A DNA stretch of 64,000 nt from Tomocerus qinae (GCA_020055645.1 CM034546.1:116796375-116860374), one strand, 5' to 3'; shown: positions 41,501 through 54,071, counted from the first letter of the stretch. Translations and numbers: made by a program. Notes: a model not told the origin generated them from the sequence alone.

Positions 41501-44200
41501 TCCTCGAGTTCACGGTCGTCAATTATTTATGGCGTAAAGAATGCTGCCGAAACTTCCGCCGGGCACGAACTTATAGCCCTGATGTTGCAATGAGAGAAAA
41601 TGACATTCGCGGTTCTGCTTGTAATACATTGGTTAAGGTAACTTTGTTTTTATTCATTTACCTACATTCTACTTAATGCTGTGGGAAATTCATATTTTCT
41701 AAGTGCAATTTTCCCTAAGTGAAAGTTGAAATTATATCAACATAAGTAAATTTAAATGGTTCAAATTAATTTCAAAATGATAGCCAGATCATTAAGGAGT
41801 AAATTTTGTAATTACTATTTAAGTACACATGTGCTTACTGTTTTACTTCCCATGGGAAAATTCATCAGACTAATCTTTGTTGCTTTCTTCGTAGAACATT
41901 TTCTTCGAATAGTCATTAGCTTAGTATTTGAAAGACCTAATCTAGTTTCTCAACTTTCTTCATTTTAGAAAAAGTCAATGGAAGAATGCTACATGCAGAT
42001 GAATGGCTACAAAAAACTAATGACTTTCTAGGTACCGAAAGATTAGTGCGTACTGCATACTTAGTTAAGTATGCCTTGAAGTTAGAATGTAACTTTAGAT
42101 TAACAGCGGATAATTGTAAACGAATCCTCTTCAAGGTTTGTAGATACATGTAGTTCAATATTTTAATACCGGTTTACTGCCTGCATGTGAAAACTTGGAA
42201 AGATGAAAATTCACGTTGGGATCTGTATAATCTTACTACACACTACACACACTCCAAACGTTAATGCTTGCGTACATGGTACCTACCATTATGTGAATGG
42301 GCTAAAGATTGCGTCAGACTCCTCTTGGATAAACACTAAAAATATTTCATTCATGGTTGAGGAGAATGTTTGAGAATTTCTTATATAGCGTAAGACAATC
42401 TTGATAAACAAAGTATTTCTATTGATCTAGTGATTGTATAAATACTGACTATTAAAAAGGATTAGTAAAATTGAAAATGCTACTGCTGAGTTTATAGTAG
42501 ATATAGCTGCAGTAAGATTTTATACGGAGAAATAAGCGTCGAAAAGATAGGGAAGAAATGTTAATAAAATCAAAATGGGAAGAGGTAAGAAAGATTTGGA
42601 GTAAGTGAATAAAGAAACTAAAGAGATACTACATGAACTGAGGGAGGCATAGAACGTTGAGTAAACACTTTTTATGTAGCGAAGCCAATATTTGATCTTT
42701 ATTTGACTGCAACAGGGCTGCTGGGAAGAAAGTGCTAACACTATAGGAAAGCGTAAAGTAAAGGTGAAGTATGGAGAAAAGGGGAGCTGAGACTGTACTT
42801 ATGTGGTGTATTGTAGTGAAGTTAGAGTCTATCGACTTGTATTCCTTGGAAGTTAAGTCAGATGAAACTCATGTCCAAGCAGTCAATCAAATGGACGCCT
42901 TGCCGGTGGCAGTCGAAGGAGGCGGAAAACAAAAACATTAAAGTATTAAAGGCCACTTGCTACAAGAGCAAACGTAATATAGTGTAGAAGAAAGAATTCC
43001 ACACAAAAAGTAGCAGTACGGGGAGAACTGTGAATCAGACTAGATATTGGATTCGATTGGATCCATGAATTTGGTTAGTTCTGTGTAGAGTATATCTGCA
43101 TCCTCATAGACTGCAGCCGAACGTGTACGACTCATTTCAGTGGGAAAACTAACGCAAAAGTACATTACGGCACTTCTGCTACAGCTGTGCCCACTCTTTT
43201 TCCTTTCTATCTCTAGTGGAAGCTGATAAAAAAACTTATAGACCCTATAGACTATATAAACTATGAGTATTTTGTATCTTATTATTAGAGGGAATGGCGA
43301 GGGAGGATAATATTATTTATGTACATGGGAACCTCTGTCCTACCAAAAGTAAGCACAATAAAAGTCAAGCGGTTATTTAAGCATTTCCTCGAAAACTGAA
43401 TAACCCACGCATAGTATATCAATGCTCTGCTTTGATATCTCACCCACAAAGGGAATCTCGCTAAAATTCAAGGATTTTGATGGATTATGAACATGTCAAT
43501 GGGTTAAATGCAAATAGCTCTGTCTTTGCTTAGCTAACGAAATGAAATGTGATGGAAAACATCAAAGAGTCAGGATTATTCATTATACAGTTCCCGTATT
43601 AAAATTTGGGCTTATTGGTGACCAAAGAAAATTTCATTACCCCATACACTTTGTATGCTAATGAAAATGGAACAGCAAACAGCAGTAGTTGTTTTGCTAT
43701 GGCAGAAACAAAATCTTTTATAGGTAGTAGTTTTATGACTTCTGCAGATGCCCAGTGAATTTAAAGACAACAGAGTATACATAGAAATTGGGGAAAATCA
43801 ATAGTAATCACGTGGGTAGGGAAGGAGCAATAAAATGTAGAGTTTTTCTTGTTAGTTAGTAATGGATGTTTTTTTAGGAGGATAAATAATTGGGAAAACT
43901 AATGGACTGATGGTGTGTGGTGTTTGTGATTAGGTAAAGGAGAAGGATGACGGCACGGTGTCCAATCATCTCGAAACGAGATTTGTCCAAGGCTCGGGTG
44001 CCCATCATCATCTTAGCAGTGGTCCTGATCACCCGGTGATTCCTGTCGAGGGCATCAACATCATGGAACCTCTTAGCCGTAAATCCTCAACAAGCTTTCA
44101 AGCTCAGGCTAGAAATATTGACGAGACGTGCAGATACGCTTTCCCACTTGCATTTCTCGTCTTCAACTTCATATACTGGCCGTACTATCTTCTAACGTGA
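32472..44200 (+). CDS. Cys-loop ligand-gated chloride channel subunit (5' end missing)
   Basis: Ten exons: 32472-32560, 32929-33002, 34232-34409, 34508-34553, 35830-35912, 37346-37477, 37615-37806, 41180-41248, 41483-41637, 43934-44200. About 428 residues are visible. In order they give the ligand-binding beta strands (CELFVRSFGSPN, VDLYLRQKW), a loop-A region (IWKPEVYFPN), the 13-residue Cys-loop between C residues (CMMDLSKFPLDRQTC), a second disulphide pair in loop C (DKCRTSFQIGNYSC), membrane segments M1-M3, a short cytoplasmic loop, and M4 (YAFPLAFLVFNFIYWPYY). The VPGRVTLGVTTLLT sequence entering M2 is of the anion-selective type, like PARVTLG in glutamate- and GABA-gated channels. It is therefore inferred to be a pentameric plasma-membrane chloride channel subunit, closest in type to the insect pHCl/CG12344 group; its ligand is unknown. 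The signal peptide exon was not found, and the junction of the first two exons is one base out of phase. Every other junction fits. Confidence 0.9.
32929..33002 (+). CDS. Channel exon 2 (first beta strands)
   Basis: It follows TGTTTTCAG and is followed by GTAAAA. The frame that continues into exon 3 reads NSMPTHVSCELFVRSFGSPN and then PLTM, matching the region before VDLYLRQ in anion-channel subunits. Two bases (AT) at its start complete the previous codon, which requires one spare base upstream. Confidence 0.85.
33851..33900. repeat. Nested inverted repeat in channel intron 2
   Basis: CCTCGTGAC (33864-33872) and GTCACGAGG (33874-33882) are perfect 9-bp arms around one base. Outside them AAATTGC (33851-33857) pairs with GCAATTT (33894-33900). 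A third hairpin follows directly: TGCAGT (33905-33910) and ACTGCA (33914-33919). The nested pairing suggests RNA structure or a transposon-derived palindrome. Confidence 0.5.
34232..34409 (+). CDS. Channel exon 3 (loop D and loop A region)
   Basis: It reads DYKVDLYLRQKWRDARLKH onwards to IWKPEVYFPNAKDADF and VTVPN. VDLYLRQKW corresponds to the loop-D strand and IWKPEVYFPN to loop A of the binding site. Start phase 0; one spare G at the end is completed by exon 4. Confidence 0.93.
34508..34553 (+). CDS. Channel exon 4 (short, 46 bp)
   Basis: It lies just after exon 3 across a 98-bp intron (acceptor TATTGCAG, donor GTAACG). It reads VLIRIHPDGEILYMLR across its junctions, the usual (V)xIxxDGxILYxxR strand preceding the Cys-loop. 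Confidence 0.92.
35830..35912 (+). CDS. Channel exon 5 (Cys-loop)
   Basis: It reads LKVTFSCMMDLSKFPLDRQT and then CTMEVAS. The two cysteines are separated by exactly 13 residues with the FPLD core, the defining signature of the Cys-loop receptor superfamily. The donor is GTAAGT, phase 1. Confidence 0.95.
36223..36274 (+). repeat. Two-copy tandem repeat, 27-bp period
   Basis: Two copies beginning TTGCTCATTA and ending ACAAAATATTAC lie at 36223-36247 and 36250-36274, differing at one base. They sit in the intron between channel exons 5 and 6. This looks like a recent local duplication. Confidence 0.75.
37346..37477 (+). CDS. Channel exon 6 (loops B to C)
   Basis: It follows a CTAATAG acceptor and reads SKTVEELILTWKPDDPVTTG through FELVDIVADKCRTSFQI. 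The C in DKCRTSF pairs with the C in NYSCL of exon 7, the second disulphide found in glycine-, glutamate- and histamine-type channels. Confidence 0.92.
37615..37806 (+). CDS. Channel exon 7 (M1 and M2, pore)
   Basis: It reads NYSCLVAEFHLSRSLGFHL, then M1 (QSYLPTILMVVISWVSFW), the pore entry VNSVPGRVTLG and M2 (VTTLLTVSSKAT). PGR replaces the commoner PAR before M2. The donor is GTGAGT. Confidence 0.96.
41180..41248 (+). CDS. Channel exon 8 (M2-M3 loop)
   Basis: It lies beyond a 3.4-kb intron and reads IQENLPQASYVKAIDVWMGT and then C T. LPxxSYVKAIDVWMGxC is the conserved M2-M3 linker and start of M3 in anionic subunits. The donor is GTGATT, phase 1. Confidence 0.95.
41483..41637 (+). CDS. Channel exon 9 (M3 and start of cytoplasmic loop)
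   Basis: It reads GFVFLALLEFTVVNYLWRK (M3), then CCRNFRRARTYSPDV through NTLVK. It ends in phase 0 before GTAACT. Basic residues after M3 mark the cytoplasmic side. Confidence 0.94.
43934..44200 (+). CDS. Channel exon 10 (loop, M4 and stop)
   Basis: It starts VKEKDDGTVSNHLETRF after a TGATTAG acceptor and ends with M4 (YAFPLAFLVFNFIYWPYY) and a TGA at 44198-44200. The cytoplasmic loop is short and has a histidine-rich patch (GSGAHHHLSSGPDH, triplet at 44003-44011). A candidate AATAAA poly(A) signal lies at 44641. Confidence 0.92.
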   Translation, partial: VKEKDDGTVSNHLETRFVQGSGAHHHLSSGPDHPVIPVEGINIMEPLSRKSSTSFQAQARNIDETCRYAFPLAFLVFNFIYWPYYLLT

Positions 44201-44640
44201 AACAGAAGGCAAAATACACATACACAAAGAACCAAATTTAAAAGTAAGTAAGTATCACTGAACAATCTAACGGGAGGACTATAAACGGAACTGACATTAC
44301 AAGGAAAAATACTAACTCTGCAATTCTGCATTAACTATGGGATCCTTGCTGCCCACCACTTTCTTCTGTCTGACTCGTCTCACTTTTATGTACTCTCCTA
44401 TGCTACTCAAAAACATATGCTGATGTTTGTTGTGTACGTATTCTACATATAAGAACACATAAATAGTAGAACATGCAAGATTATTATATAAACTGCATAA
44501 ATAGTGGAGTTTACTATTGGCTACTTAAGTATAGACATACATATTTCCTTCCTTACTTTCCGTCTGTTTCTCAACTTGCGATAATATTACAGTCACAGAG
44601 AGTACGTTTACCAAAAAATCAACTTAGTTACATACATAAA

Positions 44641-44646
44641 AATAAA
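44641..44646 (+). terminator. Candidate poly(A) signal of the channel gene
   Basis: AATAAA lies about 440 bases after the channel stop codon. A second one is at 44734. Which is used cannot be told. Confidence 0.4.
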
Positions 44647-44739
44647 CCTAGTGCTTACGTTTGACTAGTAAGAAAGATGCTATGTGGAATTGTACACTCG
44701 TTTTTTCATCTCTACAAATAGTAGGTCTTGGAAAATAAA

Positions 44740-47700
44740 ATCTTCCTCTGGAGAAATATACGTTGAAATTGGTTCCCCACAGACAGACAACGACGGACGA
44801 AGTAAGTAGAGTATGGACTGTTATTTTGTGAACTAAAACAAACGAAGCAGAAATCTACGTCCTATCTCAACTCCCTGTGTATCTAGAAAGTGGAATGAAG
44901 TGAGTGAAACGTAAGTACGTGGTGTGCAATTTTTCTGAGTTATGCAATGTAGTGACTGTGAAACAGAAGTAGAATGAATCTCTATTTCCAATTTCGACTT
45001 CATTACCAGCTAAGACTAAAAGTGCAACAGGATAAACAAGAAACACAGCAAGACTGCGAGTAAACACTCTTTTTCGACCAAGTCTCGCGAGATCCTTGTG
45101 TGAATCTTAGTTTGCTTTGTTAAATTGGATTACACTTGCACGCTTGTTGATCTTGTACTGACATTCGTATACGAAATGGACATTGCACTCACCCATAACT
45201 ATCAAAAATAATTACCAGGCTGTCTACTTGCAAGTGCACGATGTGCAATCTAGATTTTCCCAGCAGTGAAAAATTTATGGAAATTTAAATAGCGTTTTAA
45301 AAAGCCGCTGCTGTAGCAAGTGAAGTGATGTCAGCAAACAATAGATTTTGCAATGCTGTAAAGGAAGGAAAGGTGATAATCCAACACTTCATGGTGGCAA
45401 CTTGTTTATTTGACTTTTGTAGATAATTCTACTGAAGCTAATTTTCTGTCCATGTTGAAGTAATATTAAAATTGGATATAGTAGGAAAAGTGTCATATAC
45501 ATAAGATGTTATGAATCAATTGGGTGTAAAGAAACTCTGGGAAGAATATACGATAGGATTTGATGAAATGATAACGATAGTAATCTCGAAAAATTACAAT
45601 AAAGGATGCGATAACACTAGTATTCTCTCATAAGTGATGAAAACTATATTAAAAACTGGAAAATGAACCCATAAAGTGGAAGTATGCAATGAATATTACA
45701 GTTTGCTTACATTTTACATGAATTCTCAAAGCTGAGTTTTGTAATAAGCGAAATAGCATTACGACTAGACAACGAAAAGTACTTGTAAATAGATGGCCAG
45801 AGCCATGCACTTTGTGCAAGGTCTGTTCAAGCCACAAGGCAAACTAAACTTAACGTTGTAGTTATTACAGACTATATTCATGTAAATATGGCTAAACAAA
45901 GCCACAACTCCCTCCTATCTACTATTTACGTGGAAATCGTTTGCTATTATTAAATGCAGTCAGTAAAAACACATTTCTATGAAAGAAAGTTGCTTTACTA
46001 TTGATAACCCTAATAAAGATCAAGTAGCATTTATGAGATGCCGTAACAAAACCAGCAAAGTGTAAACGCTGTCGAAAATTGTCTAGCAAAATGGGACAAA
46101 CGTAGAAGAACCGCTGAAATAACTAATAACATTCAGTCGTTACGACTAACAGGACAATGTGCTCCTCGCTCCACACACGCTCGTTTTCAGACGGGAAAAC
46201 ACCACACTCGCTACTATTATACACTACGGATGCAAACGAAACCACAGGAGAGGGAGAAAAGCTGACAGTAAAATGAGGAGTGTTTACTATCTTGGCTCGT
46301 GCTCAGTTCTCAGTCATTGTCAGTGTTATTAATACCAACCGACACACCAGTTGGCTTTCTCCTTCGGTAGATCCTGGAGAAAGTTAATGCATTCAGTATA
46401 CAGAGACACACACTACGCATAACAACTATTAATACATGGAGAAAGCACATCATCAGCTCTTGAAGCACAAAGAACGGAACTGTATAAACATATAAACATA
46501 CTTAGGTTTATTTGAAATCCTAATTTTACTGCCTATAAACTGAGGTCGTCAATGGCCAGACCGAGCTAAGTGAACCGAGTAAAGCGAGTCAAGTTGCTGC
46601 AGCTGATGTAAAATGATACTAAGCAAGATTTACTATATGGATGTGTTTCTCTCCGTAAATCCCCTCCACAATTCTCCTTCGAAGTCTTCAGCTTTATTTA
46701 ATCCGAGTGTGTTATGGTGTGAAAGTAAGAATTAGACGAGTGTAAGCAGCTGTAAAATAAAATCCAAGATTCTAATAAACTACTGTAATGGGAATAGGTA
46801 CAACAATTATACTGATATTACACTGAAACTTGGAGGGATTAAATCAAATGCAATTATCTGTAGTAATATATGTAAGAAAACAAAGAATACAATGAAAATC
46901 CCTAACATTAGCTGCATTCAAATATATTTTTTGTCTAAATGTCACTTGCAACATTGCAAATCTTTCTTAGCAGCTAATATTATTATTCTAGAGACTTTTT
47001 GCAAATGTTTTTTTGTTTTCCGTATTCATAAAATTAAATCAACCGCTATTTAATCAACTAGTACCGGTATAAAACAGACATGAACAGGGTAGTCGGCAGT
47101 TAACGGAAAACGGCATCCTTCCTTATACACCGATCCGTAAGGGTTATTGAACTGAAAAGAAATGCTGCAGGTTAATTTTCTCTTGAATTTCATCCCTGAG
47201 ATTGTGGAAAATTACCTGAAATAAGCTAAAAATCACAACAAAAAGATGCGTCCAAGGATTTGTACCGCTTTTGAAATAATGCGTTGTAAATTAATTTGTG
47301 TTTATAATGCATTCATGTTTTTATATTTTAGCTAGATATGCACTTGTCTCTTGTTCAAGGGAAAATCTTTTCATTTTACCTTCAAAACTTGTCTTAGGTA
47401 TGCAGAAACAATTAAAAAAAACCAATTCTATCTATACGGTATAAAGTCTGATTGTTAAATGTTATATTCAATTTGTATGGTAGGCAGCTATGTGATATTA
47501 AATAAGTGTGTCTCCTGGTATGATAATATTATATGTGTATATGATAACATGTCTCATTAAGAGAAACACCTTTAACTAAATAAGTATTGCAATTAATACA
47601 CCGTCGTGATTTTGACGATACAGAAACACTGTACAATTTAAAAATTGAAGCATATGTTTGATAAGACCAAAGTATTATTGACTTCAAGAGAAAGTTTTAA

Positions 47701-50700
47701 AAGTTATTATCATAGAGGTAGAATTGGTATGTATAGTGGTATATAAAAGTTGTAAAAGTGGTACACAAAACAACAGAAATTGTTCAGTACCAAGAGACTG
47801 TAGTAACATCTCTGTAAACTGTTAACACGTCTACTACTGGTGACAAGTGTGCAATTACAGGCAATTGGTGACAAGTGCAGTAGTATAAACTTTTAATCCA
47901 GCAGACCCCATGTAATGCACAATATTCTCAATTCCTGCAACTTTGTGCTATACTCTGTGTACATATAAATTAGATTTATATTATTACAGGTCACTTTAAA
48001 TGTACTAATATAGTGTTATATATTATGCTGATTATGAGTGGTATTACAAAGAATTTGGCACAGATGCTATTGATTACTGTACAGTAGCATAGTCGTTTTA
48101 ATAAGACAGACAATGAAAATTCGGAAATGTCAAAAATATTTATCGTAGGAATTATATTAGGAGATTGAAAAGTATACCCCTTTAGAAGAAATACTTGAAG
48201 CTTTACATTCTCCTAGATATAACGCAGAAATATATCGACCATACAATTCACAACAGTTTCGGTGTCACACGGGAATAAATTAAATGGAAATTATGCTACT
48301 CTATTCATGAGCGCATAATGTTTATAAAGGTGTCAGATTGAATGTACCTTCTAATATCGTATATCATAATATATTTGCCAGTGTTAAAAGTAAATAAAAT
48401 TCAATTGTAATTGATTTCGTATGATATTCATATTATAAGACAAGTAGATATTTAAGGTTTAGTGTAGAAGAGAGCGAGCTAAATAATTGTGAAGGATTTC
48501 ATTTAAATTATGAAGTTCATTAATCTGTAATTTACTTGTAATGTACTATTTGCTATATCAAATACCTAAAAATAAACTTAAGAAGATGAATTATATAATA
48601 GAGAAATATTTTAATGTGTAATTGTGCATAGAGAATATCCGTATCTCCTTGAACAAATGGCACTAAAGCATGATTATAATATAGATAAGTATATGTGTTT
48701 ATTGCTAGCGTGCTTCTGAAAACTTACTGTCACTATCAATAATTGAAATATAACTGTTTACGTACAATTTGTGCTAATCTATACATTTCAATTCTCTGAG
48801 TGCTAAGACAATTGTAATGTACTGTAATGGATGAATAGGAATCTACAAATGCTCCAGAACACTTATACTTCAAATCAAATACAATACCAATTATAAATGG
48901 AGTGACATAATATCTATGGTAGAATTAAGGATATAAATAGCTGATTAGTGCACACATGCATAATATTAATCTTATCAAGTCTATTATATAAATTATAACA
49001 ACCTTTTGTTAATTGTTGTAACAAATGCGTGAATTTTATTAATAAAGCAGAATTACTATTAATTCAGATTTAATGATATTTTGTGATGAATCCTGAACGA
49101 GATGTATATTAATTTCTTCCTACGCGTATTGGCTAACTACGTATAAAATAAAATTAGGTTTATTCCCTTGTTATCTGCACCTTGTGTATGAGGACAAATG
49201 TTTAAGTATGTACTTGGCAAGGATGATATTCAAAATAGCTTTGCAGGTCTCATTTTGTACATCTGTGTGTGGAATAGGCATTAACTGATTATAATTCCAA
49301 CACATTAGGGCAGATTTGATTATTAGCTCCCAAAGCATGGGAAGTTGAAAGGGTTTGATGAATGCTCCAGAAGTTATAGTAGCAATCTTTGTAATGGATT
49401 AAACTAATTAGCTCTACATAATTTTCCAAGCAATAGTTACATGGATAGGTTATGCAGTGAAACTAGGAAATTTTATCTAAGTTGCTTGGCACATTTTCTA
49501 TGGAGGAGAGAATGGAATGTAATGTGTACGTAGTACGTAGATAAGTAAGAGGATTAGGATATTAGCACTAGGAAATTATTAATCAGATAGCCGGAACGAT
49601 ACAAAATGCAAGCTGCGCAGTGGTTTCAAGGTACACGGTGCAATTTACTTGTAATGGTTATTAAGCAAGCAATGGAGGATAATAGGTTATTGTATTGGTC
49701 TTTCTACTTGGCCGGGGAATTTTCTCATCTATTATGGCAATTGATATTAGGTAATATACCTTCCTAATTTGTCGATTACTATAGCCTGCTGCATAGAAAT
49801 TCATTGAAGTATGATGCTCTTAACCTCGCTACAAGTATCATTGGCAGATGCTAATTATATCGCTTGAATTTCTCAAAGGTCCGTGCTAATATTCCGAAGG
49901 AATGGAAAAATGGCTAGCATTAACTTAATTAATGACAAGTGAATTTCTAGAAATTCGTAACTTCAGAGAAATGTTGTGGTTACAAGTTACAACTTCTACA
50001 GCAAGTGTCCCTGTTGAGGTCGTCTGTACTTGTAATCCAGAAATTCACCTGATTAGAATTTAGACTACCCTAATTTGGCTTCTACAAATGTGTTTTCTCC
50101 CTTTGAAAGACACGTATTCTGGAATCTCAAGGGAAATCATGAAATTCTTAAATTAATTCAACTGTTAATTTTGCAATTAGGATAATGTAGCGTTTACCAC
50201 GGAATAACATCTTAAACAATTATATCGGGACATCTCATTAATAGGAACCATAATCTCCACATAGCAATAAAATTAAAGCAAAATGCTAGCGAATATTCTA
50301 CTTTATACTTTGACCTACTTTACAGACAATGTAGAAAGGAGGGAATTCCATTTAATACATCTCTGCTAAAGTTTCCAGTAAAAATAAGATGAATGCAATT
50401 GCAGTAAAAGTTGCTCACTCGTGTTTTGATGAATTCCATTGGTAATTAAACTGTCATCAGGGTCTTACTAGAGAAAGAAAAGCTTTTAGTGGTTTTGGTT
50501 TTTCTTGCAATACATTACTTTCGATAAGTCTTCGAAATGTTTTCCTTCAACTGTAAAAAATAACCACGAGTCAGTTCTGAAGACGAAGATAAATAAGATA
50601 CTTAAGGATTTCACAGTCGAGTCACAACACAATGTTTTCTGCACTTTTCTATAACCCCATTTTATTCAATAATACGTACTTACATCTCTTTTGTATTAAC

Positions 50701-53653
50701 TATTTATAAATCAATGACCAGATAGTAAAAGCATCTGAATTCAAAAGAACTTACTTTCAAACTGAACACTGTCTGTACACTTGAATAAATTTTGTGTTTA
50801 CCCACATATATGCCGAAGCATTAGAGTGATTATAAAGCAAATGTGATTCGCTTCAAGGAAGCAACTGCTTGTCTACAAACATATTTTGTGTAATCTCATT
50901 TGGGTTTCTGTACCACCTGCGCTCAGAAACAATTCCTTCATTTGACCTGGAAGTAACGTAACATAAATCCACGCTCTTTTAGTGACAGTGACTGAACGGT
51001 TGTCTGTAGCCAAATAAAGCTGTCGATTTCAGAAGTCAAAACAACATTTGCATCAAACTTTTTCTGTTCAGAAAGTTGCTTGAAAATTGCAGTTTTTATT
51101 TGTTCCAAGAAATATTTTCAGGTTAAAAAATAAGTGAAATGGAATGTCTATCAAGTGCTTTACATAATTTAGTAAATGATTTGTGAAGAGTTTCATGCTG
51201 ATATTCGATATTGCCAAAGTGGCTGAAGTATGAGCTCAACTCTCAAAAGTCATTCATGGGTCGCTTCTGCTTTCATTTCTTATAATTCACATTGATAGAG
51301 ATACAAAAGATGAATTGCTTTACGTTGATGCATAGCAGGCAACTGTGAAATATTTGATTAATCCATCAAAGTTGGAAACATTGGTGCAGACAGGAAATTA
51401 AAGGCGTATAAAAGGGATGAGATCGTTATTACAGATGATAGTACAAAGTTACCAAGTGTGATAGTATTTAATTCGTTCATTTTGTAGTGAATAGTCAAGA
51501 CCAAAGTACGCAATGCTGTAATAAAACCTGTGTGGGTAGTATACACAGTTTATTAACAGGATGAGTGATTTTTCAAAATGGCTTGACATCTATTCATGCC
51601 GAATTGTGTATAGAGCCGTTATTGTAATAGATGTGGCTTATAGAGTACTGCATTGATTTCTATAGTGGTCTGGTAATGAAGTACGGAACAACTGCACCTG
51701 AAACGCCATGTCTTATTGACTTTTGTCTTTTTCAGCTGCCGAATCAGAAATAAAAGATGCCTACTCTACTCTTCCCGACATGACATGAACATTTGTAATG
51801 CATTCCTCCGAGTATTTAATAGTAGACACTATACATTTCCTAAACTGGAGAACGTTGAGTTTGATTGAGTAGTATTGAATCTTGGGTTCTGACAAAAACA
51901 AGTCGATGAGTCATTAACGCTCTGCCAAGATTGATTGTCACCATTTATTTCTCTCACTCTTAATGCATCTGATGCCTACCTATCCTAAGTAACTCGTTTC
52001 TTGAAATGAGGGTCATAAATACAGCAGTGATTTAATATTGATTTTGCTGCTTTCCTTCTAGTAAGCAACAAACAGGATATGGTATTACCAGATTCCCAAA
52101 AGAGCTATGGAAGTAAGTCAAAATTAATTTCTATTTTCTCGTAACGATGCATGATTAGTTGCTTTAGTATGTCATTCCTTCTACTTAAATCAGAGATGTT
52201 AAGGTAATTATTGTTATGTAATTACATATACTAACAAAGTTAAGTAATCTGCGCATTAGCCAGAAAGTGGACTAAATACGATTGTTTAGGCACAATTCAT
52301 TAGGAAGAGTGCAAACATTGAAAAGTCAAATGTGTATAAATGTTGATGTAAAGTGGGTTCAAAACATTGTTATCTATTATGTTTATCACTAGTCAACAAA
52401 ATGATGAAGGTAAATATTGCTTCCGTGACTCCTTTTTTAAAACCTATACCATTTCATTTAATTTTCCATGTAGAGCATACTAAAGCATACTTCATGACAT
52501 AACACAAACTCTCCCATAATGATTTTATATAACAATAGTATAACTCAGAATAAATGTTTCAATCTCGACATTTTCAAGCCTGAGTTATTAAGTAGTAATA
52601 CGTGCTGTTGCACACGTACAGTATATAATCATTATAGAACAATATTATAACCAATTCTCAGGTAGTCTTATGAACTTACCAATGACACATGTCCTCGGTC
52701 ATTCACTCAGGTGTTTTTAACCCAACCGAAGTTGATACAATGCATATAAGTCAAATTTATGAAGTCCATAATGTAGGAATTGATACTCTTGTAATATGTA
52801 CGGTGATCGGTGAAGTCACTGTATTTGAGTTACTGAGTAGGAAAAAGCATCCTGAAACCTACCACAATATAGGCAGTAAAATACAATATACAATGTAAAG
52901 TAAATAAATTGATTTTTTTCTGCCTAGAAGCTAACAATTGTTATTGTTATTACTCGTTTCAGTCCTCTTATTGCGATAGATTCCTAAACAAGAATAAATA
53001 TTTATCGTTGCAGTATACATTAGATATGCATAGAGCAGATCCACCAATCAATTTAAGCTTATGATAAACACAAATATCTAATACACCCAATGCACTGTGC
53101 GGTGCAAAGGTCAAAGGAAGAGTACGATGACTTAGTAGGAATAAACTAGTATATTTGTATGGCAAACTTATAGGTACTATTATGTTAACATAATATCAGT
53201 AATAGTCTCATGGAGAGCGCGATAGCAGTTTCAGTCGTGAACATTTAATGTAATTGTAAATGTAAAAGTTCATGAGTGGATATAATAACATCATTTGCAT
53301 GTATATCTTTTCATGCTTTCGCATCGTCATTCAGGAATTGCTATAAGTCTAGTCCGACGAATTCATTGATACTCGATTTATATAGAGTTCCCCAAAAAGC
53401 TAAGTTTAATTCTTTGAAAGGGTTATTGTGGTGGAAAGCGATTCAAAAGTAATACTGTTACATTGAAGGATCATACTTGTGAAATGCAACAGTCATAGTA
53501 AATAGCTTATGCTTATTAATAACCAGTTTTTGTTGGAGGTTTAAGTTCTCACTGGCGCGAGTCTCTAAGTTACTTAATATTGACAGAATTAAGTGAAGAA
53601 GAATATTTTCGGATAGCAATTTTACAAAAACTTGGGAAGCACAAATAGCAATA
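44740..53653. other. Intergenic stretch between channel and CREG genes
   Basis: No gene is supported across about 8.9 kb. A GC-richer patch at about 46130-46400 carries two adjacent initiator-like words and is listed as a possible promoter. A good acceptor (TTTGTCTTTTTCAG, ending 51735) precedes a 17-codon frame that ends at 51788, but nothing upstream could be joined to it. Confidence 0.5.
46303..46345 (+). promoter_or_regulatory. Possible initiator-type core promoter (weak)
   Basis: TCAGTT (46303) and TCAGTC (46310) are arthropod initiator-like words inside a locally GC-rich patch. CGACA about 30 bases downstream of the second resembles a downstream promoter element. If real it could start a non-coding first exon of the CREG gene 7.3 kb away. 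No donor or transcript evidence ties them together. Confidence 0.2.
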
Positions 53654-54071
53654 ATGCTGAAAATAGTGTCACTCGTGATTGTTATATGTACCTTGTTGCA
53701 ATCGTCTTCTGTAGGGAGTGTAAAAATACTTCAGCGAAGAGATTGGCTCAAGGAAGGCAAAGTTGATACTCAAGATACCTCAAACTACAACATCAAAATA
53801 AACGTTCAAGTTAACAACAGAGCAAAGTCTGGTTTTAGTTTTCCAGAGTTTGTCAGTTCTTCGGAATCAGCGGAATCTGGGAAAATAGAAGAAGGCACTT
53901 ATGATTCTGATCTAGTAGACTCATCGGGCAAAAAAGATAATGACATAGGAAATTATGAAAAGAAAACTAGCAAAATATTGGTCTCACCAAACGATATAAA
54001 TTCTTTATCAGCAGACCCACCTCCACATGATAAAGTAGCCAAAATGGCAAGATTCATTGTCCGAGAATCAA
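53654..54071 (+). CDS. CREG1: CREG exon 1 (signal peptide and N-terminal extension)
   Basis: It encodes residues 1-139 plus one base of the next codon and ends at a GTATGT donor. After the signal peptide comes a Ser/Asp/Glu/Lys-rich segment with no predicted fold and basic pairs (QRRDW, GKKDN, EKKTS). The conserved domain begins at DPPPHDKVAKMARF. Confidence 0.93.

Noticed and set aside
41941-42153. 70-codon plus-strand frame in channel intron 9 after a good acceptor (CTTCATTTTAG)
   Set aside because: Joined in phase to exon 9 the acceptor leads to a stop after 20 codons, and the long frame does not match the incoming phase. About 60 frames of this length are expected by chance.
51736-51788. 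Possible terminal exon reading AESEIKDAYSTLPDMT, reminiscent of a J-domain start
   Set aside because: The similarity covers about eight residues, the HPD motif is absent and no upstream exon could be found.
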